The notes: generated from the letters alone by a model not told the origin. 64,000 nucleotides of DNA from Muricea muricata (GCA_963855995.1 OY979716.1:18781040-18845039); one strand, 5' to 3'; shown: positions 21,879 through 33,772, counted from the stretch's first letter. Numbers and translations are program-made.

Positions 21879-24800
21879 AACAAAGAGTGTGGGCACCATT
21901 TTTGCAAATTTTGCTAGAAACCTTGCCATGCCATTGCACCATGTTCAGAATCTGACACAGGCGGTGAGGATATTGAGGAAGGATTTGGTGCAGCAGTAGT
22001 TTGCAAGAGTTGTGCACAAACAAAAGTCCAGTCAAAGTATTCCAAAGAAGGTAAAAGTATAATACTAAGAAAAATTCAGAAAAAGATGTAGTTATCCAGA
22101 AGGATGTTAATTAGGGAATTTTCATTGGAGAAGTTTTGCTTTAGTTCAGTTTAATAACTTCATTGTGGAAATTTCCTGGGGTAGCCAGAAATCTTCAAAT
22201 TGATTGCATCTTAATAAAACTTTTTATCATAGAATCCCGCTTTGTAAGTTTTTTTAACCCAAAGCGACCTATTGGGATGACCAGTGGACGCAAAGGAACC
22301 CAGGATACAGGGGCAAAAAGGTTACAGAATGGACACGAAAAGACAAGGATGGGTATTTGTTTGCTGTGCTTCCATCATGGCAAGAAAAAGTTTTGGTGGT
22401 GATTGGTTTAATTTACTCGTGGTTTTCTTGTGTTTTACTGTTTTATGCATCTAATTTTGGTCACGTCAAGTGGAATTAACGCATTGAATAATGAGGCGAT
22501 TCACCTAATTGAATAGCATTTGAAACTCCATGCGACGACCAAAATTAAACGTATAAAACAGGCCTCAATAAATATGATATTTGTCCTGGCTATACGAAAG
22601 TTTCAAAAGCTGGCTAAACGTTGTTAAAACCTGTATCGAACGTAATACTCGACAATGAAAGAAACCTAAAACATTTCTGACTGATTATTTCTAAACATTC
22701 TTGCCACAGTGAGCCATATGACCCCACTGACTCTCAACCAGAAACCGAAACAGCAACCAAACTTGCTCCTACCCCCGAACAAGGCGAACATCATACATAC
22801 CAAAGCACCTTGGATGTTTTTTTTTCCAACCCCTTCTGAAAAGGACAAAGGGGGTTTTCCTTTCGATTTAGATGACTTTGCGGAAAAAGTTGCGTCTAAA
22901 ATGGCGCAAGAACTTAACGCGCAAAAAATACATCATCTGCGGGCACAGTTAATCCGGCTCAGTCGACCACATCTTCAAATGCAAGTAATTTGCTTGAATA
23001 CTTAGATGAATCATCTGACTTTGAATTAATTATTGAGGAGAACAGCCGGATATTGCGTTGCTACAGTTGCACCGACTTTCTTTCCTCTCCTGTTTCTTTT
23101 TCACCTTCATTTCGTCGACCATCAGGAGGAATTAGTGGATCGCTTGCAACAGGTCTACATCTTTCAGAGGAGGTATACCAGCAGTTAATCGCTGGAAAAT
23201 GCGAGAAATGGTACCACCAGAAAGAAGCTTTTGGCAAGCATCTTTCCTCAAAGACGCACAGCAACGCCACCAATTTTATGAAGTTGGTGAAACAGGGCAA
23301 ATCGAGGGAAGTAATGGTGACGAATGGGAAGTAATGGTTACGAATGAAATCGTAAAGACCAAGCCTGCTGCAATTCAGGACGAAGGAAGAATTGCCGAAC
23401 TTCTTGCAGCAGGTGCAGATGTTGGAGATTTTGGCCACTCGCGCAAGCTTTTTCCTGCTATGTTATCGGTAGCGTGTGCATACATCGACAAGAAGACGTC
23501 CGTATTTCTTTCAACTTCCCTTTCAAGTACGGGAATGCCACCTCATTTTTATGTAACAGCAGACAAGTCCACGGACCATCGAGCCACAAACCAAGTTACT
23601 GTGATTTGTCCTATTGTAAATGGCTGTCGAGAGGGGATTGTTTTGAATGCTGGTGAGGTTTACACAGTTCCGATGGCACTGGCGGTACAGGTGGCGAACT
23701 AGCAAAATCCATATATTCGGACTTAGAGGAAAATGTAGGCTTGAAAGGCGAGCATCTTCTACAAGTTCAAGGCCGAGTGATGGATGACCAGTACGTTAAC
23801 GTCCCTTTCATTGATGGTATGAATGAGCCCATTATGCAGAAGATGGCAATGACTGCAAAGAAAGTTTTTGGTGGCCTGTGCAATGGGATCCTGCGCATTG
23901 GCTCGACAAAGTTTTCAGCAAATTCAAAGATACAAGTTTTATTGATCGTCTGCTGAAGAGAATTGCCCTTTACCATCAACTTTTTAGCCATGGCAAAATG
24001 CACAGCGTAGCACGACAAACAGCAAAAGATCTCCATCTTCCTTTCCAAGTGACTAACGCGTATGCCCATCAAAGGTTTATGAGTTCCAGCTATCTGTCCG
24101 TGAAGAACCTTGCAGAAAGTTTGGAAGTCTACATTGAAACTTTCAAGGACCATGATAATCGTGAGGAGATTGGATACAAGTTGTGTGGTCAAGATTTCGT
24201 CCATGATCTGTTGGGTGTTCTCGATTTGTTATGGCCTTTGGTTGTTTTAATGCTTCAATCGCAATCTAACTGGTATCCTGGCTGGAAGTTATGTGCTCAT
24301 ATTCCTTTGGTGAGCAGACAGATTGAAAGATTTATTGACGACGTATCTGAAGATGTTCCGTCCTCTTCCGTATGTCCCCGACTGCACGAGCGAGTGAAAG
24401 AACTCCAGGAAAATATTTATGGCAACAGTGAACTGGAGGTGGGTTGGTTTGTTGTTGGTGATGGCGAACACGGAATACCAGTAGACTGGAAAGCACGAGA
24501 GATTCCCGATTCTGTCATGGACTTGGAGAACCTGGCAAGAAATGTTGTTAATGAGCTTGAAGATCGTTTCGAGAATAGCTTTTCGGAATTGAACAAATTA
24601 CTTGCCGAATGCTTTGACTTTGCACGACTATTCGCAGCCGTCTGTGGAACTCGAGTTGAGGAAAAGACACCAGTGGATAGGAAGAGATTCTCCGAGTTCG
24701 GTGCGCACGAGTTCCGAAAATGTGTCCAATATGTCTCTGAAATGCCCCACGTCAAAGACAAGAATTTGGAGCTAGGTAGCGAACTGTCGTCTGCCAAATT

Positions 24801-25447
24801 TTGGCGTGAAAAAAGTTTTTATCGAAGTAGTGTGGGGAGAGATGTTTGCCAGCCACTTCTGTAAATTTTTCAAGAAGATTATGAAAAAAGATAACGGAGA
24901 TCTTTCATCCGGACCTCTTTCAATTCCAGATGGCATTGCGATGACGACGTTGCAAAGGAGCACAGACCCTCAGTTTTCTTTGTCCGAAGTCTTTGAAGTA
25001 GAGCTTAGCAACGAAGAGAAGATGAAAGTTTTTTTTCGACGAAGAAGCTCAGATTGAAGCCCTCTACACTGATTCGTCTTTTTATTCAGCCATTGGTCAG
25101 GAGTTTTGTCTTGTTTTTGACATCTTTTATGTGAAGAGTGGTACTGAAGCCACCGCGGAATCTTTCTATAGGGTGGTGGAAAAACAAGAAATGGAAGGCG
25201 GACAGACGATCGATGTCCTGATGAATCGTGCCAAGATTGATTGGTGTCTACCCTCGGTCATCCAGCGCGACTCGGCAATTACGGAAATGGCGAAGTTATA
25301 TATAAATGGAGACAAGGAACTTGGACTTGCGAAACATCATATCCCAGTTTACAGAGATCGGCGGTCGTGGCAAAAACACGAAGGAGATATGTCCAAAGTT
25401 TTGCAGCGCATCTGCAGTTCTCGTCCCAAACTGCCAATTCTTTTATA
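21879..25447 (+). pseudogene. Large hAT-like multi-exon protein, frameshifted (relic 3)
   Basis: Coding blocks follow one another. A Cys-rich exon at about 21950-22050 reads VVCKSCAQTKVQSKYSKE before a splice-like site. At 22268-22400 the frame reads TYWDDQWTQRNPGYRG and GYLFAVLPSWQEKV. At 22709-22990 an acidic start is shifted at a T9 run, then FPFDLDDFAEKVASKM. From 22990 a BED-like start (WYHQKEAFGKHLSSKTHSN) leads to YVTADKSTDHRATNQVTV, then WDPAHWLDKVFSKF, LYHQLFSHGKMHSVA, MSSSYLSVKNLAESL and CGQDFVHDLLGVLDLLWPLV. A C-terminal block ends near 25447. Frameshifts lie near 23330, 23700, 23880, 24800 and 25040. The order fits hAT/KIAA1586-like proteins with an RNase H-like core. The two upstream exons are assigned by position only. 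Confidence 0.65.
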
Positions 25448-26053
25448 ACTTCTAAACATCACTATCAACGCAGTCATGTAATAAAGAATCTAACTTGCTA
25501 TGCATCATGTGGTTTGTTCAAGGTGTTGTTTGTAAGAAATTAATTCAGCCAAAAGAAGAAAATCTATACCATCATTTAGCTGTAATTCAGTTTGGACTGT
25601 AACTGTTTAGTGTTCTTCACAATTAGGCACATCATGTGGAAGCCTGGATCGTAAAATTTCTTGGATTAGTAAGGTATGCAAACCGATCAGGTAAGTGGAA
25701 TATTTGTATTTGTATTATAGTTACGTTAGTATGTATGCTACATCAAAATGCATGTGATGTAGTACGTTTTATAGCTTATAGCGTAACTACCGTCAATTTT
25801 ACATGCACTAGTGAACATGATTTTGACAATTAAAAACATGTGTCAATGTGCTCATAACAAAATTAAAACGTGCTCGCAAAACTTTTTTCCCAGCCGCGCA
25901 AATTTGAGATCTGGGAGCGCAAAATTTTCGGGAAATTTTGATCTCGGCCGCGCATTTTGCAAACTATCTAGTCTGGATCATATCATCAAATATATAAAGA
26001 TTTCGCGTCTTGGGGTTGATACTGTCGAATATTACATCAGGTACAACTAATGA
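25448..26053. other. Spacer, nothing recognised
   Basis: No recognisable coding sequence. 25860-25960 is slightly GC-richer and may be the end of a repeat. Confidence 0.35.
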
Positions 26054-27056
26054 TTATATCTCAGCAAATGTATCCTGATACTCGGAATAAAAATATTTAA
26101 TGTTCTCAGGCGGTGGGTCAATCATCACTTGAGCGTTGCTTAGCAATTTCTTGACAAACGTTGTTTTGTCAGTTTTTGTACCGCCTGAGACAAGGAGGCC
26201 AAAGGGATGTCTTAGTTGCAGGGAATACATCATTAAACTGAGCAAAGTGAGGTTGTAAAACTTTATTTATACTGTTTCATAACTCTGATGTAATGTTATA
26301 TGTTCCTTTAAAATGCGATCCAAAGGAAGTATTTTTGCTTAAATAATATTGTCTATCTTTTGCCGACAAGTGATGATAATCAGCCAAATGATTAGACAGT
26401 TTTAACAAGCTGTAAAATTCATCCGATTGTTGCCGGTACGTCCTCGCTGGAAACGTCGAGCCCGACGCAAGACAATGAAATGTTGGAACTGGCATATGAG
26501 CAAGTTGTTCAGGAAGACCCATCCATTCCCGGACTTGCAGAAGAGATTTGCACCGAGCTTCCAGACTCGTGAGCAAGATTTTACAAAAACCGGTTCTTTT
26601 AAGAACCACCACATTTATGAAAGAATCTAAACGAAATCCGATTCTATTTGATGCTATTTGATGTCTTTGCTTCTTGCAAGACTGTACATGCCTTAGGGGT
26701 AAAGTAAATAAAAAACGCTTAAATACTATTTCGACACACATGGTAATGACGTAGTTTGCACCCATATGTTAGGAAGATATATTGACAAGAAAACTATTTA
26801 CAAATTACATATCTAATGGAATAGTTGAAACACCGTCCTCCAAAACTTTACGTTTTGGATAAAAATAACTAAAAGCGTTTTTAACTTGAACATATTTAAA
26901 CATCTTATTATCTAACACCCTAAACCCCATATTTACACTGGTAAATACTTTGCACTCCAATGCTTTTATCAGACGTCCCACTCCTTCTCTAGCGTCTTGA
27001 AAAATTGTTGGTTTTTGACTAAACCAAAGGCACCAAACCAAGTGTAATCCTAACAT
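26054..27056 (-). pseudogene. Minus-strand mobile-element debris with a damaged P-loop
   Basis: Three open blocks follow one another on the minus strand. 27056-26805 reads GVGRLIKALECKVFTSVNMGF and FKYVQVKNAFSYFYPKRKVL. 26765-26277 ends with LSAKDRQYYLSKN and FKGTYNITSEL. 26245-26054 reads RHPFGLLVSGGTKTDKTTFVK, then MIDPPPENIKYFYSEYQ. The last is a Walker A region in which the Gly before Lys-Thr is Asp. The HPF…G…KT…P-PE-I order resembles ATPases of large self-synthesising DNA transposons that I recall from cnidarians. I cannot name the other blocks. In the middle, about 26430-26575 also reads cleanly on the + strand (EMLELAYEQVVQ, IPGLAEEICTEL). Confidence 0.4.
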
Positions 27057-27149
27057 TGATGTGAGTACGACTCAACAGCGAGCTTATATAGTCTTATTTC
27101 ACTAACCGTCAACCAATCAGCTCGCGGCATGAGCGTTAGTAACGCGCGG

Positions 27150-27385
27150 GGATGTACGTAACGTATTGTATACGTAATGCTGTACGTGTACGTGCCGCAT
27201 TGTGTACATAACGGGGCTGTACGTAACGCATTGAGTACGTAATGTATTGGGTACGTAACGCCTTGTGTACGTGACGCCTTGTGTACGTGACGCATTGGGT
27301 ACGGAACGGACGCATTGGGTACGGATACGTAACGCATTGGGTACGGAACGCCTTGTGTACGTGACGCATTGGGTACGTAACACTC
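27150..27385. repeat. 16-bp minisatellite
   Basis: Tandem degenerate copies of a 16-bp unit such as acgccttgtgtacgtg and acgcattgggtacgga. The translation gives VTYTRR/FRTQCVTYP-type repeats on the minus strand, which I treat as artefacts. Confidence 0.85.
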
Positions 27386-27635
27386 TGCACCACCCTGCAC
27401 CAAAATGAAAAAGGGGGTCGATCGGACCTATAATACTACTTACATGCCCCAAATTTTCTCCTTAAACAACATATTTTCTCACAATTATGCATAGCTTTAC
27501 ACTCAAGGTTTCCTATAAAGGCTTCCCATCCACATCAACCAAACACTACATCGCTTTATACAAGAATTAAAGATGCTTCGTCTTTGTCCTGGCTACTTTT
27601 CTTATGTGCACAAGTGCGTTAAAATGTACCAAAAT

Positions 27636-28070
27636 TAAAGAAATCCGATTGTTGGATTGCTCTGGGCTGGGATAAGCAATTCCAACCAACTACAAACAAG
27701 CCAGAACTGGGCAGAGTTCCTGGACTTACGCTTCAACCAAATCAATTCAATAAACCTATCAAGGCTTCTTATACTATTTCCGAACTTACGAGCGATCGAT
27801 GCACGGGACAATTTACATTTTGACTGTCGGTTGGCCCGAGAAAGACGGGTTGCAGTTTTCAGCGATTGTGAGCTGAGATCGACCAATGTCCTGTCAACCA
27901 CCGCGTCAGCACAGCACAGCACATCACACCAAACGCAAACGACAGTCCAGTGTCTTATCAAGCACCGCATGTACACATTACACCAAACGACCGTCCAGTG
28001 TCTTATCAAGCACCGCGTCTACAGGATCACTCGTTGGAATGCAGACAACCCGTTCATTGTAATCAACTCC
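27636..28070 (+). pseudogene. Leucine-rich-repeat-like fragment of a mobile element
   Basis: The start near 27636 reads IRLLDCSGLG and then shifts frame. The next 60 codons read WAEFLDLRFNQINSINLS and LLILFPNLRAIDARDN, giving one to two leucine-rich repeats (LxLxxNxI…LxxFPNLxxIDxRxN) with a Cys cap (HFDC). A Ser/Thr/Gln/His-rich tail contains a repeated TVQCLIKHR segment and runs to about 28070. The segment immediately after it (28089-28225) is shared with the 3' flank of the GRF-finger ORF at 34120, so the two probably belong to the same unnamed element family. Function unknown. Confidence 0.4.
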
Positions 28071-28088
28071 GGCTACAGGTATAAAAAC

Positions 28089-28225
28089 ATTATTCGAACA
28101 GTTCTAATTGAAACATTTATCGTAAAAGTTCTACATTTTATTGCTGTAAGCAACTTTATAATATATACATTTCAAAACACATATTTTGTGTTTGTTCTAC
28201 TCCCGGGTTAAAACACCCCCACCCC
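28089..28225 (+). repeat. Shared 3' segment, copy 1
   Basis: Landmarks ttattcgaacagttctaatt, ataatatatacatttcaaaa and ccgggttaaa match 34724-34862 in the same order and orientation. It follows the LRR-like fragment here and the GRF ORF there. Confidence 0.8.
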
Positions 28226-28248
28226 CCCAAAAAACACCATAATATATA

Positions 28249-28421
28249 TGTCTACAGGAAAAGATAATTTGCCCGACAGGACGTTTGGGCCTGGTAGATT
28301 AGATATGATAATAGCATCGATGACAGACCACCTTGTATATAGTATGATGATAAAAAGAGAAAATAATAAAAACGTCAGTTCTGGAAAAGACTGGTGTCGC
28401 ATGCTTGTTTTGTGTGTAACA
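28249..28421 (+). repeat. 5' LTR of Ty3/gypsy element 2
   Basis: It starts tgtctacagg and ends tgtgtgtaaca (TG…CA), followed after four bases by the primer site. The right part aligns with the LTR at 10513-10560 (cagttctgg…tgtaaca). The left end is inferred from the TG rule. Confidence 0.6.
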
Positions 28422-28425
28422 AATC

Positions 28426-28442
28426 TGGTGGCAGCGGTGGGA
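28426..28442 (+). promoter_or_regulatory. Primer binding site, tRNA-Leu type
   Basis: Identical to the 17 bases at 10565-10581 (tggtggcagcggtggga) and at the same distance from the LTR end. Confidence 0.8.
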
Positions 28443-28464
28443 TTGTAAAGAGAACACACAAAAC

Positions 28465-29513
28465 ATGTCGACTATAATGCCAGGGAAGTTTGAAGGTAGT
28501 TCTGATCTTGCAACGTGACTGCGACGAGTTGCGACGCAAATGGTTGGAAAGACGACGACAAAATAAAGAAACTTCCAGCGTTTCTTCGAGGCCCAGCCGC
28601 GACTCACTTCTACGCGATACCTGAAGAAGACCGTAAGACAAACAACGGCGCTGTGAAAGGCTTAAACGGTGCTTTATGTCCGCCTGCAAACCGGGAAATT
28701 ACTACAGCCAATTCGAATCCAGACTATTGAGACCAGGGGAAGAACCAGCAGTTTATAAATGGGAACTTGAACAAGCTCTAGAGAAAGCAGATCCATCGCT
28801 TGACAAACCGGCGAAAGAAGCACTGCTCGCGCGCCAGTTCATTAAAGGATTGCCAAATGAAATGAAAATAAAACTATTGCAAGACGATCCTACACCGAAT
28901 CTCAACGGTATTCCTGCATTTCTTTGTCGCTATCGTGTCGTCTAGAGACACCTTTCTCAACAACATGTAACGGATATTTAATAATGACTGAACTGAATCC
29001 AAAGTGAAAATGGACGGAATCCAAAGTGTAAATGTGTAAATAGGTAACTAGCCGTGGACCAAATGTCTGCACTGTTGAACATCGTCAAAGAAATGGCCGT
29101 AAAACAACGTCACCTGAAAGAAGCCTTATCAGCAACAACCCTTAATGCAACCCAAGCCAGTGGTCCTGTTCGAAGTACACCCAGTTGGAATGACGACGTT
29201 AAATGTTATATCTGTCGTCAACCAGGGCATTTCGCCTGCCATTGCCGTCGCCGCCGAAAGCCAGCTCCAAGATCAAATAAGGTTTGATTCAATGTCATAG
29301 TTGTCAGGGTTTTGGGTATGTTGCACGAAATTGTGCCAATAATGCTCCTTTAAACGAACACGGGGGCGGGCTCACTAGTGGGAATGATCTCCACCTCTCC
29401 ATAGTAACGAACAGAACGATGCCCAAGAACATTAAAATACCCACGCGCCCTTTTTTAAAATGTACTGTTGAAGGCGTGTATGAAGACTCTCCTAAGAAAA
29501 GACATTCATAACA
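28465..29513 (+). pseudogene. gag relic of Ty3/gypsy element 2
   Basis: It starts at ATG 28465 (MPGKFEGSSDL), with an early stop and frameshift near 28520. The best capsid block is at 28676-28945 (YKWELEQALEKADPSL, LLARQFIKGLPNEMKIKLLQ). At about 29195-29260 a CCHC knuckle is complete (CYICRQPGHFACHC). After a TGA near 29286 a second one has Tyr in place of His (CHSCQGFGYVARNC). The block FLKCTVEGVYED at about 29450 is where the protease active site should follow, but the D-T/S-G segment is deleted. Gag packages element RNA into cytoplasmic particles. Confidence 0.7.
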
Positions 29514-30522
29514 CTATTGACTTTGAAGGTACTAGAATAGATACAGCTGATGAACGATGCAATTCTATTACAGGAGATTCTCTTAATATTTTGAGTAAGA
29601 TAAATGCTAATATTCACTTTACTGGTAGTCGATATAGTTATAGTGATAATTTCCTTATAAGTAATGATATACTGTACCATTTGACTGCGTATTGAACTGG
29701 GATTTTTTAGTCAACAATAAACTAGATATTGAGAGGAAAATATCGGATAGTATAAGTTTTTATTCCCTAAAGGGGCCTCATGGGGAAAACGCGGGTTTGC
29801 GCCAAAGTTGTTCCAGATACAACGTATTTATCTGGCATTGTAGAGTCGAACACCACCACGGAAAAGCCAGGTTACGGTTTTGAGCAGGGGAAGGATTCAC
29901 ATTTGTTGTTTCAGTCACAGTATAAGGCCTCTATATATTGAGGTTTGCCTCAGTGAAGATGTGGTGATTCAAGCTAGAACTGAGATTACTGTAAAAGGAA
30001 AGTTAGTTAAAACAACTGCAGCTAAGGTAGGCATGGTAAAGTCTCACTCTTCACGCACTCAAGAACACGACATTCACAGATCACATATTGCAGTACATCC
30101 AAGGGATAAAATTGTACCAGTTCGAATAATGAATACTTCGCACGAGCCAATCGAACTTATTGCTGGTCGCAAGATAGCAGAATTCCATCAACTACTTAGC
30201 TCCAAGCTCTATTTAGGTGAATTTCCAATTGCAACTAACAACGTAGCATGCGGCACAACAACCAGCGCGACAAGTTTTGCGCGTCAGTCAGTACTCACTT
30301 AAACGAAAGAGATAGGGTGATTGCTAGGCGATTTTTCCGACGTTTTCGGCGATAGGCTCGATCCGAGTAATATTACGTCCCATAGAATTAATACGGGGAC
30401 ACACACACCTACTAAGATAGACCGCGACGTTTACCATACGCTTATCGCGACGAGTCTGAAAGACAGATACAAGAAATGCTGGAAAATGGCATTATAACAC
30501 CTAGCACTAGTCCTCGGTTAAG
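29514..30522 (+). pseudogene. Protease-linker-RT start of Ty3/gypsy element 2
   Basis: It is broken by several frameshifts (29690, 29880, 29930, 30300). Blocks matching element 1 are ERCNSITGDSLNILSKINANI, WDFLVNN, SLKGPHG, then VIQARTEITVKGKLVK and IVPVRIMNTSHEPIELIAGRK. The last is the stretch missing at the equivalent place in element 1. The start of the reverse transcriptase (EMLENGIITP-type) ends at 30522, where the Mutator-like element begins. Confidence 0.65.
30465..30522 (+). repeat. 58-bp direct repeat flanking the Mutator-like insertion, left
   Basis: It matches 33715-33772 at 55 of 58 positions by eye. Both copies are gypsy reverse-transcriptase sequence. Confidence 0.85.
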
Positions 30523-33500
30523 GGGACTTTCTACCATAAATTTTAGTCAATTGGTCAAAATTTCAAAATTAGTCTTACTTTATAGAGGTATGATTCCTTG
30601 GTAAGATGCTGCTTACAGAATTGTAAAATTCCAATTAGTTTTAAAGTTATGAATGTTTTTGTGAACACCATTATATAAAGTGCGACTTTTAAATTACCGT
30701 TGCTATGGAAACGGAAACGGTTTTCCTAAAAAATCCGACAGAAATCTGGTCAAAATCGACCAAATATTCATGAGATAATCTTGGGCCGTGTTCAACCTTT
30801 CTTCCTCAGTAGACTGGGAACAACACTAGTTTTCAGGGGGGGGGAGATCATTGTATAAATTAAATACAAAGTTCTCCACGTGTGTTTACATTCAGTCGAC
30901 TGTGTTTTGAAAATATTTGAACAAATTTACAAGGGAAAATTGCCGTTTTGGATTTTACTATTTCACAAACGCCTAGAAAAAAGTCTAAAGACAAATTTCG
31001 AAGCATTCCATCATGGGATAAGAGTCGAGAAAGGCAGCCAGTTCAATCTCAAAATGTGTCTGAGGATTGTAGTCCATCTGCCATTTTGGAGCGTCCTGTC
31101 CCCGAAGTAAATAGCAATTTACAGCCCAATGTTGAAGAAAGTCTGCCACCAACAGCCAGTGAGAAAAAGATCATGGATTCTGTTGAGTCTTCTAGAAGTG
31201 ATTTGGTTGAAGGTCAGGGCAGTGAAGATCAACACGATCCATCAAGACCATATTATGTTGAAGATCCAGGGTATCGTTTTTTTCATTTGTCAAATGTGCA
31301 TCAGGCATTTCAACATAGCCACAAATGTAAAAATGCGAAAATCCTATTCAATGAAGATCAAGCCAAACGCTATGGTCAAAGTGCTTTATTTTCATTGCAA
31401 TGTTCAAAGTGCAAGAAAAAGACCTATCTCCCTACATCGAAGTCAACTGGCAATAATTGCGATCCTAATCATGCTGATATAAATCGCCGTTAGGTATATG
31501 CAGCATCAGAAACCGGCATTGGAAGAGAGGGCATGGCCACAATTTGTGGCATATTGAACATGCTTCAACCAATGTCTGCTCAATCCTGGAATAAACATAC
31601 TGATGCTCTTTATGATGCCCACAAGGAAGCTATTGAGAATCAACTCTCTTCAACTCGAGAAAAGCTTCGCTGTAAACTGACGAAAGACAATCCAGGTATC
31701 TCGAATGACGATATGGTGGACATTGCGGTCACATATGATGGGACATGGTCGAAAAGGGGCCACACAGCCAACTATGGATTTGGATTTGTAATCTCTGTTG
31801 AAACTGGTCAAGTACTTGACTATGGTTTCAGATCGAACGTTTGTACTGCGTGTAGTAAACAAAAAGCGGATAAAGATTCGGAAGAATACAAGAACTGGTT
31901 TACCAGTCACCAGGAGCATTGTAGAAAGAACTATGATGGCAGTAGTGGGAACATGGAAGTCTCAATTGCAGAGGAGTTGTGGAAACGCTCTCTTGATTAC
32001 AAGATGAGATACAAATATATGGCTTGCGATGGTGATTCTAAGGCATATAACGCTGTATGGAATGTTTATGGTTGTTGTAAAACATGTGACAAACATGAAA
32101 GAATGGATAGAAATAGCAAGCAAAATGAGAAATGGGTAAAGTCAAAGCAGCATCAAAAATGGAAAAAAGAGCATGAAGAAGAAAGTGTCATTTGTCATAG
32201 AGTGAAGAAATTAGATTGTATCGGACACGTCCAGAAAAGACTTGGAACTGCTCTCAGAGAATTGAAAAAGAAAACAAAAGGGAAATTGAATGATGGCAAG
32301 GCAATTGGTGGGAAAGGTCATAGACTATCCGACAAAACTATACACAAATTACAAGAGTACTATGGTAAGGCTATAAGGAGGAATGTTAGTCAGAATGCCA
32401 AGTCGGAAGAGGAAATCAATAGTGCTATCAAGAATATGCAGGATGCTATTTTCGCTGTACTATACCATTGTGTAATGCTACCCAATACAAAGGTAAGACA
32501 CAAATTTTGCCCTAAGAAAGAAGATTCCTGATGCAAGTATGCAAGAACAAACAAAGAGGTTGATCCAAAAGTACACTACCTAGATCCTGTTTTCCTTGAC
32601 TTTCTTCCTCCGTTATTCACACGACGTTCTTTGCTTCTGCGATGTTTACCTGGATACTCTCAAAACTAAAATGAAAGTCTAAATAGTATTGTTTGGTCCA
32701 AAGCACCCAAACACAAGTACAAAGGGCCAAAAGCAATGGAGATGGCTGGCATGTCAGCTGTACTTCAGTTCAATAGTGGATCAAAAGCTTCGCATAGTGT
32801 AATGGCCTTAGCCAATATACCACCTAATGAGTATGCAGCACAGGTAGGAGTTACCAAGGACAAAAGAAGAATTAGTGGTGCAAAAAGAAGAGCAAGTGAT
32901 CTGCAAAAGAAGAAAAGAGTGGCCCAAAGGCAAGCAAAACTCGTGAGGGAGCAGGAAGCCAAAGAAAGGGAAGGCGGTCCATCATATACCAGTGGCGCTT
33001 TCAATGAAGAAGCAACATTGGGGCCAAAGCCAGCCAAAAGAAGAAGAAGGAACAATAAATAAGAAATAAAACTTTAAGTATCCTTTAAACATTGTTATTT
33101 AGTGCACAATATGATAAATTGTGTTGGACAGGATGCATATAATTAGGGGAATCAGGTGAAGAAATTTAGATAGAACTTTACCTTCAATTATCCGAAAAAC
33201 AGAATCTCCGCATCTTTCAACCTTTAAAATGCTATAACTTGAAGAGCTTTTAACCAATTTGTATGAAGTTTTCAGAGTTTTCTCAGAATAGAATTCTCAA
33301 AAAATTAATGAGAGCTTTTTTCCATACAATCATTTGTGAAGAAGATAATAGGATATCAGCATAATGGAAGCTTTTGTCGTTACCACGGTAACACTAAGTG
33401 TCCAATAAAAAAATGGGTCATTAATATTTTGTTTGATACATGTTGCACATGTGTGCCAAGTTTCATGCTTGCAGTTTAAGTTGCCTTTGAGTTTTAGCAT

Positions 33501-33714
33501 TTTTTACATATACTGGAATATTCGAGTTCTCTGACTTTTGGGTGTGGTTCACCCCCCCCCCCTGATGTTATGTGGAGTTAGTAAAATATTGTTTTTGAAT
33601 AGCTTAACTAATATTGTTTCAGAAAAATTAACATTCATTAAATTGTAGACCATTTTTCTATTAAAATTGAAGGATTCACAAAGTCGACCAGAATTGCTCT
33701 ATTTAGGGTAGAAA
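30523..33714 (+). mobile_element. Mutator-like DNA transposon, nearly complete
   Basis: It interrupts the gypsy reverse transcriptase. The left end reads gggactttctaccataaat. The reverse complement of the right end reads cttttctaccctaaat, so the ends form short imperfect inverted repeats, with weaker similarity further in. The transposase ORF (30948-33062) is central and about 430-650 bp of noncoding DNA lie on each side, including a G-run near 30835 and a C-run near 33550. Confidence 0.75.
30948..33062 (+). pseudogene. Mutator-like transposase, three in-frame stops
   Basis: One reading frame is kept, except for a shift within the last third, over about 700 codons. The N-terminal part (TISQTPRKKSKDKFR) is Ser/Pro-rich and precedes a Cys pair region (CSKCKKKTYLPTS) and NRR. 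TAG at 31491 interrupts before YAASETGIGREGMATICGIL. The core reads VTYDGTWSKRGH (first Asp), SVETGQVLDY, NYDGSSGNMEV, YMACDGDSKAYNAV (second Asp) and LDCIGHVQKRLGTAL, followed by LSDKTIHKLQEYYGKAIRRN. TGA at about 32529 and TAA near 32668 follow. The end is FNSGSKASHSVM, then a basic coiled tail to the TAA at 33060. It matches the Mutator-like transposase domain common in cnidarian genomes. With only three stops it is a young relic. Confidence 0.8.
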
Positions 33715-33772
33715 AGATACAAGAAATGCTGGAAAATGGCATTATTACACCTAGAACTAGCCCTCGGTTAAG
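33715..33772 (+). repeat. 58-bp direct repeat flanking the Mutator-like insertion, right
   Basis: See the left copy at 30465-30522. It is followed by the uninterrupted continuation of the reverse transcriptase. Confidence 0.85.

Noticed and set aside
27050-27452. Overlapping minus-strand frames rich in TYTRR and NALRT
   Set aside because: They are products of the 16-bp minisatellite.
27635-28009. Minus-strand ORF opposite the LRR-like fragment
   Set aside because: The + strand gives an LRR-like pattern, while the minus strand gives no recognisable pattern.
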